This document shows, one piece after another, positions 25,684-32,049 of a stretch of DNA of 32,049 nt. The position numbers and the translations under genes are program-made. The number at the start of each line of letters is the position of its first letter. Within the stretch, counting starts at the first letter, position 1. Source of the DNA: Desulfobacterales bacterium (lineage in GTDB: Bacteria; Desulfobacterota; Desulfobacteria; Desulfobacterales; Desulfobacteraceae); the NCBI GenBank assembly GCA_023143455.1, contig JAGLHT010000029.1, positions 1 to 32,049 of the forward strand, written 5' to 3'. Under the pieces are notes generated by a model. That model saw nothing but the letters and a program-made list of their open reading frames with translations. It was not told where the DNA came from and searched no databases.

Positions 25684-26733
25684 ATGAAGTATTCAAAAGT
25701 ATATATAGAAGCATTTGGTTATGAATTAGCACCTAATGTTGTAACTACTGATGATATAGAAAAAAGGTTAAAACCCTTTTATGATGCAACAAATATTAAT
25801 TCTGGCCAACTCTATGCCCTTACTGGAATAAAAGAAAGAAGATTTTGGGATATTGACCATTCTATTTCTGATGAAGCAATTAAAGCTTCTAAAAAAGCCA
25901 TTGACGAATCAGGAATCTCACCAGATCAAATTGATTCTTTAGTTTTTTGCGGTGTTTGCAGAAAAGGATTTGAACCTGCCACTTCATGTTCCATTGCAGA
26001 TGGCCTAAATATCAGTAGAAATGCACATGTTTATGATGTTTCAAACGCCTGCCTTGGTGTAATAACTGGAATGATTCAGGTTGCAAATGAGATTGAACTC
26101 GGTAATATAAAGGCAGGGATAGTCGTTTCTTGTGAAACTTCAAGGCAAATAGTTGATTCGACAATTGATGAAATAAATGAACATAAAACCCTGGAGTTTT
26201 TCAAAAAAGCTGTTGCAACAATGACTGGCGGATCAGGAGCTGTTGCAGTACTTTTAACAGATGGTTCTTTTTCTAAAAATAATGCATTACACAAAATAAC
26301 AGGAACAACAATTAAAAATTCTATTCAGCATCATAACTTGTGCAGTTGGGGATTCTTAGAAAAAGGAATGCCTGTTAATTCGAAAATTGTTATGAGAACA
26401 AAAGCTGAAGAAGTCCTTGAACATGGAATTAAACTTGTAGTAGAAACTTATAGGAAATTTTTACATGAATTTCATTTGTCATCTGATAATATAGATAAAT
26501 TCATTGGTCATCAAGTTGGTGCAATACATCATCAGTCATTTTATAAAGCTTTAGGCATTGACATGAAAAAAGATTTTCGAACCTACCCGTTTTTAGGCAA
26601 CATCGGAACAGTCTCGTTGCCTATAACCGCTGCAATTGCAAATGATAGAGACTTTTTAAATTCTGGTGATTTTGTGTGTTTTATTGGAGTCGGAAGTGGA
26701 TTAAATTGTTTGGTAATGGGTATAGAATGGTAG
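25684..26733 (+). CDS. oleA: OleA: head-to-head acyl condensing thiolase-fold enzyme
   Basis: Condenses two acyl-CoA (or acyl-ACP) chains to a 2-alkyl-3-ketoacid, the first step of long-chain olefin synthesis. 349 residues, thiolase fold. The active Cys is C123 in VSNACLG, with H276 in GHQVG and N306 in LGNIG. E97 in GFEPATS corresponds to the inter-subunit catalytic Glu (E117 in Xanthomonas OleA), which distinguishes OleA from FabH. The ending GVGSGLNCLVMGIEW is also OleA-like. It starts 13 bases after the PfaC-like gene and overlaps oleB. Confidence 0.93.
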   Translation: MKYSKVYIEAFGYELAPNVVTTDDIEKRLKPFYDATNINSGQLYALTGIKERRFWDIDHSISDEAIKASKKAIDESGISPDQIDSLVFCGVCRKGFEPATSCSIADGLNISRNAHVYDVSNACLGVITGMIQVANEIELGNIKAGIVVSCETSRQIVDSTIDEINEHKTLEFFKKAVATMTGGSGAVAVLLTDGSFSKNNALHKITGTTIKNSIQHHNLCSWGFLEKGMPVNSKIVMRTKAEEVLEHGIKLVVETYRKFLHEFHLSSDNIDKFIGHQVGAIHHQSFYKALGIDMKKDFRTYPFLGNIGTVSLPITAAIANDRDFLNSGDFVCFIGVGSGLNCLVMGIEW

Positions 26734-27641
26734 AAAAAATAATTAATAATAAAATTCTTTCAACAAATGGCTTTGAAGACATTTACCCCTATAAACCAAA
26801 TTATTTTAAATGTAATGGTTTTGACATGCACTATATTGATAAAGGTAAAGGCAAACCTGTTGTAATGATACATGGGAACCCCACGTGGTCATTCTATTTC
26901 AGAAATGCAGTTGACAAATTATCACCCAACTATCGAACAATTGTACCTGACCACATCGGTTGTGGTTTTTCAGATAAACCAAATGCTAAAGATTATAATT
27001 ATACCCTTAGTAATAGAGTTTCAGATCTTAGTAAATTCATGGATCATCTGAATCTTAAAGAAAAAATCATTCTTATTGTCCATGATTGGGGTGGCATGAT
27101 CGGTTTGGCCTGGGCACTGAACAACCTTTCAAAAATTGAAAAAATTGTTATTACAAATACTTCTGGATTTTTTCTTCCGAAAAATAAAAAGTTCCCTTTA
27201 AGATTAGCATTAATTAAATATTTTACATCCTTTGCAATACCAGCTGTTTTAGGATTTAATTTATTCTCTTTTGCAGCTCTTTATATTGCAGCAAAGACTT
27301 CTCTTTCAAAAGAAGTTAAAAAGGGTTTAACCGCACCCTACAATTCTTGGAAAAACAGAATTGCAACATTAAAATTTGTACAGGATATTCCTCTAACCGA
27401 TGCAGACAAATCTTATTACATTGTTAAAAATGTTGACGACAATTTACATAAAATTAAAAATTTCCCAATTTTATTTTTATGGGGATTAAAAGATTTTGTT
27501 TTTGATAAAAATTTTTTAAATGAGTGGAAAAAAAGAATCCCTGAAGCCGAATATCATATTTTTAAAAATTCCGGACATTATATTTTTGAAGATAAACCAG
27601 TTGAAACAATGTTATTAATTGAAAAATTTTTAAATAATTAA
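26727..27641 (+). CDS. oleB: OleB: beta-lactone decarboxylase (haloalkane-dehalogenase-like hydrolase)
   Basis: Decarboxylates the beta-lactone made by OleC to the cis-olefin. An alpha/beta hydrolase with HGNPTW (49-54), nucleophile D120 in VHDWGG and the catalytic His in NSGHYIFED near the C-terminus; this Asp nucleophile and the NPTW phrase place it with haloalkane dehalogenases and OleB rather than esterases. The frame opens at a GTG (26676) within oleA, but the ATG at 26727 overlaps the oleA stop (ATGGTAG) and gives a normal 304-residue protein, so it is preferred. An alternative role as a dehalogenase is unlikely in this operon. Confidence 0.9.
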   Translation: MVEKIINNKILSTNGFEDIYPYKPNYFKCNGFDMHYIDKGKGKPVVMIHGNPTWSFYFRNAVDKLSPNYRTIVPDHIGCGFSDKPNAKDYNYTLSNRVSDLSKFMDHLNLKEKIILIVHDWGGMIGLAWALNNLSKIEKIVITNTSGFFLPKNKKFPLRLALIKYFTSFAIPAVLGFNLFSFAALYIAAKTSLSKEVKKGLTAPYNSWKNRIATLKFVQDIPLTDADKSYYIVKNVDDNLHKIKNFPILFLWGLKDFVFDKNFLNEWKKRIPEAEYHIFKNSGHYIFEDKPVETMLLIEKFLNN

Positions 27642-27685
27642 TATCATTTTTTGACATTTTTTTAATGCTAAGGTAATAATTAAGT

Positions 27686-28435
27686 ATGGCTGAGAAAACA
27701 AAAATGAGCAAGGAAGAGAAAAAACAAGAAAAAGATGAAAAAAAGGCATTAAAGAAAAAAGCTAAGATAGCAGCTAAGATAGAAAAAAAGAATAAAAAAG
27801 AGCCCAAAAATAAATCGAATGATAAACCTGAGGATAAATCAGATTTACCAAAAAAAAAGAGTTTTTTTTCAATAAAAAAACTTATAATTTTCTCTGTTAT
27901 TTTTATTTTAATAATGGGTTCAGGATTTGTTGTTTATAAAATATATTTTTCTTCTTCCAATGATCCTATTGTCTATAAGTCAATAACGCTTAAAAGTGTT
28001 GATTTGCCAGATGAGATGCTTAAATTTTCTTTTGATCATGTTAATGATTTGTATTTTTCATTTATAACCTATGATTTGCGTATTCATTTACTAAATATAG
28101 AAATTGATCGAATTAATAAAATTGGCGAAAATTATCCTGATCAAAACAAAATTGCAGAAAAAGAAAGAAATGACTGGGTTAAAGCTAAAGAAAAAGTTGA
28201 AAAGAAATTTATTAAAATCGAAAAAGAAATTAGAGAGCTTTATGTATTATATAATGTTAATAAAGAAGAAGGTATAAAAAAAGTTGAAGAAAAAGATAAA
28301 GAACTTTTATTGCAGGCAAATGAAGCTCTTGAGACTTTAGATCCATATATAAAAATAATTGAAACGACTAAAGAAAAAGAACCTCAAGGATTAATTAATA
28401 ATATACTTCATAAGATAAAAAAAATAATATTATGA
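27686..28435 (+). CDS. Unknown lysine-rich single-TM coiled-coil protein in the ole operon
   Basis: 249 residues, not recognised. Residues 1-65 are extremely Lys/Glu-rich and presumably cytoplasmic. One TM segment follows (LIIFSVIFILIMGSGFVVY, about 67-86). The rest (90-249) is probably periplasmic and largely helical, with a charged heptad-like region (NDWVKAKEKVEKKFIKIEKE) that looks like coiled coil. By the positive-inside rule the N-terminus is cytoplasmic. Its last 4 bases overlap oleC (ATGA), so the two are co-translated. AAGG lies 12 bases before the ATG. A TTGACA at 27651-27656 with AATAAT at 27675-27680 might be an internal promoter. A membrane anchor for the Ole complex is one possibility. 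Confidence 0.75.
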   Translation: MAEKTKMSKEEKKQEKDEKKALKKKAKIAAKIEKKNKKEPKNKSNDKPEDKSDLPKKKSFFSIKKLIIFSVIFILIMGSGFVVYKIYFSSSNDPIVYKSITLKSVDLPDEMLKFSFDHVNDLYFSFITYDLRIHLLNIEIDRINKIGENYPDQNKIAEKERNDWVKAKEKVEKKFIKIEKEIRELYVLYNVNKEEGIKKVEEKDKELLLQANEALETLDPYIKIIETTKEKEPQGLINNILHKIKKIIL

Positions 28436-30081
28436 GCAATTTTGTAAATATCTCCCAAGGTCTTAAAGAGTCATCAGAAAAATTCCCTCACAAAAGAGCT
28501 GTAGTTTATCCAGCAGGTAGAGACAAAAATGGTAGAGTTACTTATAGTCAAATAACATTTAAACAGCTTGAAAAAGGTTCTGACGAAATTGCATTTGGAC
28601 TTGAAAATGCAGGGATTATGAGAGGAACAAGAACTATTTTAATGGTAACTCCATCTATAGAGTTCTTTTATATTATTTTTGCTATGGTCAAAATAGGAGC
28701 AGTCCCTGTGGTTGTTGATCCTGGTATGGGTATTAAAAGAATGCTTTCATGTTTAGAGCAAAGTAAACCCGAAGCCTTTATTGGGATTGAAAAAGCTCAT
28801 GTATTGAGAAAGCTAAGCCCCAGATATTTTAAATCTATTAAAACGTGGGTTACTATTGGAAAAAGATGGTTCTGGGGTGGACACACCCTTAAAAGTATCT
28901 GGAAAAAAAGAGATGAAAAATATCGAGTAGCTAAAACAACAAAAAACGAAACCGCTGCTATTGTTTTCACAACAGGAAGTACTGGTCCTGCAAAGGGCGT
29001 TATTTATACCCATGGTAATTTTAATGCTTTGATAAAACAGTTAAAAGATCATTTTAAAGTAGAAGGTGATGAAATTGATCTTCCAACCTTCCCTCTTTTT
29101 GCACTTTATGACCCAGCACTTTCAATGACTGCTGTTATCCCGGATATGGATCCTACAAAACCTGCTGAAGCAAACCCTGAAAAATTAATAGAAGCAATAG
29201 AAAATCACGGTGTTACAAATATGTTTGCATCCCCTGCTTTGTTACATAGATTAGGAAAGTATGGAAAAGAAAACAATATCAAACTCCCAACCTTAAGAAG
29301 AGTTATTTCTGCAGGTGCTCCGGTATCTCCTGAGAATATCAAACAATTTTCTACCATGCTTAATGACAATGCACATATTCATACTCCCTATGGAGCAACA
29401 GAGGCTGTGTCAATCATTTCCATAGAAAGTGATGAGATACTAACTGTAACAAAAGAATTAAGTGAAAAAGGATATGGATTATGTGTAGGACGACCTATCC
29501 TTGACACTATTGTTCAAATAATTAAGATTACAGATGACCCAATTTCACAGCTTAGAGATATACATATACTAAAAGAACAAGAAGTCGGAGAAATTATTGT
29601 AAAAGGACCTCTTGTTACAGAACATTATTTTGAAAATCGTAAGGCTGATCTTTTCGCAAAAATTCCTGATTCTTCAGGAGAAATTTGGCACAGAATGGGT
29701 GATGTAGCCTGGAAAGATAAAGATGGGAGAATATGGTTTTGCGGAAGGAAAAATCACAGAGTTGAAGCTAACGGCGAAACCATGTTTACTATTCCCTGCG
29801 AAGCTATCTTTAATAACCATGAAAAGGTTTATAGAAGCGCGCTTGTCGGTGTTGGGGAAAAAGGGAATCAAATTCCTGTAATATTTGTTGAACCTTTTTC
29901 AGACATTGCTGTTAAGGATGAGTTTTTTAATGATCTAACTCGGCTTGCAGAATCATTTTCGCATACAAAAAAAATAAAGCATTTCTTTATTGAAAAAGCA
30001 TTCCCTGTTGATATCAGACATAATTCAAAAATATTTAGGGAAAAGCTTGCAGTAAAAGCAAAAAAACTCATCAAATATTAA
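28432..30081 (+). CDS. oleC: OleC: AMP-forming beta-lactone synthetase
   Basis: ATP-dependent activation of the 2-alkyl-3-hydroxyacid, giving a beta-lactone. 549 residues of the ANL (acyl-CoA synthetase) superfamily. P-loop-like IVFTTGSTGPAKGV lies at about 178-191. The OleC-characteristic phrase FPLFALYDPALSMT is followed by PDMDPTKPAEANPEK. YGATEA is the A5 motif, GDVAWKDKDGRIWFCGRKNHR the A7-A8 region, and the last Lys region (KIFREKLA) carries the A10 lysine. It ends four bases into the convergent DHH-CBS gene (shared TTAA). No oleD follows. Confidence 0.93.
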   Translation: MSNFVNISQGLKESSEKFPHKRAVVYPAGRDKNGRVTYSQITFKQLEKGSDEIAFGLENAGIMRGTRTILMVTPSIEFFYIIFAMVKIGAVPVVVDPGMGIKRMLSCLEQSKPEAFIGIEKAHVLRKLSPRYFKSIKTWVTIGKRWFWGGHTLKSIWKKRDEKYRVAKTTKNETAAIVFTTGSTGPAKGVIYTHGNFNALIKQLKDHFKVEGDEIDLPTFPLFALYDPALSMTAVIPDMDPTKPAEANPEKLIEAIENHGVTNMFASPALLHRLGKYGKENNIKLPTLRRVISAGAPVSPENIKQFSTMLNDNAHIHTPYGATEAVSIISIESDEILTVTKELSEKGYGLCVGRPILDTIVQIIKITDDPISQLRDIHILKEQEVGEIIVKGPLVTEHYFENRKADLFAKIPDSSGEIWHRMGDVAWKDKDGRIWFCGRKNHRVEANGETMFTIPCEAIFNNHEKVYRSALVGVGEKGNQIPVIFVEPFSDIAVKDEFFNDLTRLAESFSHTKKIKHFFIEKAFPVDIRHNSKIFREKLAVKAKKLIKY

Positions 30082-31376
30082 TCAGGTAAAAGATCATAAA
30101 AATAAAGCATTGTATCTGATCTTGTTATTATTCCAATAACTTTATTTTTTTTCATTATTGGGATTCTACCGATATCGTGCTTGATCATTAATTTTGCAGC
30201 TTCCATTGCACTTTTATCGTAGGAGATGCTAACAGGGTTTCGAGTCATAAAAGCTTTAACTGGTGATTGCATTTGGGATTCTTTTCTGATTTTTTTAAAA
30301 TCTCGCCTTGATATAATTCCGACAAGCTTTTCATTATTGTCAGTAATGGGGAAACCAGTACATCCAACTTCGCGCAAAAGCATTGCAACTTCTTTTGTTG
30401 GTGTATTCTCATTAACACTAATAACCGGATAAGACATGATATCTGAAAGACTAACTGAAGAATGTTGATTCCCTTTTATTAATTCTAAAATCATTGTTTC
30501 AATGGTATGAGGGTTAACTTTTTTAAGCTGAGCAGATCCAGCGCCAGAATGACCTCCTCCTCCAAGACTTCTCATAATAAGTCCCATATTGATTTCATCT
30601 GATACATTTCTGCCAATAATCATACATTTATCTGTTTCAGTGTCATGAAAAATTCCAAAAGCAGCATCGACGTTAACAATCTCTCTGTACATTTGAACAA
30701 CAACTGCCAAGTTTTGTATACGACCTTTAATTTCAACAACAGAAATACTTATAGTATGATTACCAAAACTTAATCGGGAAGTTTTATTAAGCATTTTTGA
30801 TAGAATATCTTTCTGTTTTTTACCATAAGCATATTGTAAAAATGTATTTAAAATGGAAAGGTCCGCTTTTCTATCAAGAAGATATGCTGCCATATGGGCA
30901 TCATCAGCGGTTGTTGAAGTAAAAGTTAAATTTCCCGTGTCTTCATAAATTCCCATTAAAAAAAGAGTTGCCTGAATTGGAGTAATAATTTTTTTTTGTT
31001 TCTGGATCTCTTGAACCAATAAAGTAACAGCAGCACCTGTTTCTTTTCGAACTACATGGTCAGCTTCAATATCATCTTTGACATGGTGATCAAAAAGAAT
31101 AATTTCAAGATCTTTTTTCTGCCTTAATGATTGTAGTCCATCAAGGCGTTTCCAAGAACTTGTATCCACAACAATTAGAGATTTTACTTTATTTATATCA
31201 ATATCCCTTGAAGAGTAGAAATTAAAAAGGTCCTTATGTATTGAAAGAAAAGTTTTTAAATTAGGATTGATGGAATTTGGTAAAATAAGCTTAGCTTCAG
31301 GGTAAAGCACCGAAGCTGCTACTAGGGAAGCTAATGCATCAAAATCAGACCCAGTATGTGTTGCAGCGATTTGCAT
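30078..31376 (-). CDS. DHH-family phosphoesterase with CBS pair
   Basis: 432 residues. An N-terminal DHH domain has H7, D11 and D13 (THTGSDFDALAS), D71 in VVDTSS, and the DHH motif at 96-98, the manganese site of RecJ/NrnA-type nucleases. A DHHA1 domain has GGGGHSGAG (about 275). A CBS pair (about 315-430) ends in IGIITRSDTMLYFYD. The layout matches the N-terminal half of the large DHH-CBS-nucleotidyltransferase (tRNA CCA/poly(A)) proteins found in delta-proteobacteria, but stops where the nucleotidyltransferase would begin. It probably acts on nanoRNA or cyclic-dinucleotide breakdown products, with adenylate sensing by CBS; this is inference. Confidence 0.85.
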   Translation of the reverse strand: MQIAATHTGSDFDALASLVAASVLYPEAKLILPNSINPNLKTFLSIHKDLFNFYSSRDIDINKVKSLIVVDTSSWKRLDGLQSLRQKKDLEIILFDHHVKDDIEADHVVRKETGAAVTLLVQEIQKQKKIITPIQATLFLMGIYEDTGNLTFTSTTADDAHMAAYLLDRKADLSILNTFLQYAYGKKQKDILSKMLNKTSRLSFGNHTISISVVEIKGRIQNLAVVVQMYREIVNVDAAFGIFHDTETDKCMIIGRNVSDEINMGLIMRSLGGGGHSGAGSAQLKKVNPHTIETMILELIKGNQHSSVSLSDIMSYPVISVNENTPTKEVAMLLREVGCTGFPITDNNEKLVGIISRRDFKKIRKESQMQSPVKAFMTRNPVSISYDKSAMEAAKLMIKHDIGRIPIMKKNKVIGIITRSDTMLYFYDLLPD

Positions 31377-31418
31377 AGCTTTAATATATATCAGATATTT
31401 TCTTGAAAACCAATTGTT

Positions 31419-32003
31419 TTATTTTTCATTAAAGTCTTGGACTTGATAGGTCATGATTTCAAGATTTCCATTTTTCCATTCATTTGAAACTAATCCGGCT
31501 TTTTGACAAAGATGAGAAAGAAATTCTTTTGCATCTGATAGCTGGCTCCACACTTGTGGTAAAAATGTTGCTTTATGATTATTTTTTTTTATGATTATAC
31601 CATGTATATAGGGTTTAAGTTTTGATAATAGGTCATTATGGTCAGTATATTCAAGTTTTTCTGGTTTGGTAAGGATGCTAATCTCAATATCTATCTGACT
31701 TAATTCGTCCTTTTTAACTGGAGAAAACCTTGTATCTTTGAAAGCTGCATTAATAGCGTTATTTTTTACTCCTTCAATAATTGTTTCAACAGGCTCTAAG
31801 GTACCAATGCACCCTCTAAGACTACCATTTTTGTGAAGCGTAACAAAGATACCTCTTTTTTCGTAAAAAATTGTATTTTTTGATTTCTCATAAGCTTTTT
31901 TATTTTTCTCATCTTTGACTACAGTGTTAAGTTTACGGGAAATACTTGTTCTTGCTATATCCAATAAAGTTTTACCTTCCTGTTCTGTGAGTTTAATTAC
32001 CAT
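31419..32003 (-). CDS. amrA: AmmeMemoRadiSam system protein A (AMMECR1 domain)
   Basis: 194 residues, one AMMECR1 domain. The signature LRGCIGTLEP (62-71) is exact, followed by NAAFKDTRFSPV and the ILTKPEKLEY pattern. The name reflects co-occurrence with a Memo-like (B) and a radical SAM (PflA-like) partner; neither lies in the 46 bases left in the window, so they may be upstream outside it or elsewhere. The biochemical role is still uncertain. It lies 42 bases upstream of the DHH-CBS gene, so the two may be co-transcribed. Confidence 0.9.
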   Translation of the reverse strand: MVIKLTEQEGKTLLDIARTSISRKLNTVVKDEKNKKAYEKSKNTIFYEKRGIFVTLHKNGSLRGCIGTLEPVETIIEGVKNNAINAAFKDTRFSPVKKDELSQIDIEISILTKPEKLEYTDHNDLLSKLKPYIHGIIIKKNNHKATFLPQVWSQLSDAKEFLSHLCQKAGLVSNEWKNGNLEIMTYQVQDFNEK

Positions 32004-32049
32004 TCGCTTTAATTCTCCATTTTCATAATTATCTAAATTAATTTATAAC

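Noticed and set aside
25684-26733. Calling the thiolase-fold protein FabH (ketoacyl-ACP synthase III)
   Set aside because: The Glu in GFEPATS, the OleA-like C-terminus and the adjacent oleB and oleC point to OleA.

Overview
The window is AT-rich (roughly 30% GC by eye) and gene-dense. Its content points to a marine-type Desulfobacterota, most likely Desulfobacterales: a clustered aromatic amino acid operon, a GlcF/CCG-type iron-sulfur protein, an AmmeMemoRadiSam A protein, a DHH-CBS protein, a bacterial cereblon-like (CULT) protein and a secondary-lipid/olefin operon. This placement is inference from gene content; there is no rRNA to anchor it. No tRNA, rRNA or CRISPR array was seen, and no gene-free stretch exceeds 300 bases.

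Layout. (1) 1-833: the C-terminal tail of an ISAzo13-type transposase, then an M23-like metallopeptidase-fold protein. (2) 823-3781, minus: purC, a ParB-like gene and an SPL-family radical SAM gene, tightly coupled, with a candidate promoter at 3907-3936. (3) 4052-7172, plus: a GlcF-like Fe-S protein, a lone TolC-family porin and a small hypothetical gene. (4) 7159-13080, minus: pheA-aroE-aroA-aroK-aroC-tyrA, preceded by a complete attenuator: promoter, Phe/Tyr-rich leader peptide, five alternately pairing RNA segments and a terminator. (5) pepN (plus) and dodecin (minus) converge on a terminator. (6) 16228-18570, minus: cfa, an EI24-family membrane protein and a CULT protein. (7) A rhomboid protease (plus), an agmatinase-family pseudogene with a large internal deletion, and a 627-aa orphan AAA ATPase (minus). 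(8) 21675-30081, plus: a KS-CLF-DH-DH (PfaC-like) synthase, oleA, oleB, an unknown lysine-rich single-TM coiled-coil protein, and oleC. (9) Minus: a DHH-CBS phosphoesterase and an AMMECR1-domain protein.

Two systems stand out. The first is the pheA leader. A 25-codon peptide with 5 Phe and 3 Tyr codons precedes five RNA segments whose pairings (1:2, 2:3, 3:4, 4:5) give the correct sign of control: stalling on Phe/Tyr codons favours the antiterminator, and completed translation favours the terminator. It would control the whole Phe/Tyr branch from one switch.

The second is the olefin operon. OleA (head-to-head acyl condensation), OleC (beta-lactone synthetase) and OleB (beta-lactone decarboxylase) sit directly behind a PUFA-synthase-type KS-CLF-DH-DH protein. 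This suggests a dedicated source of unsaturated acyl chains. OleD is absent from the window, and an unrecognised membrane-anchored coiled-coil protein is translationally coupled to OleC.
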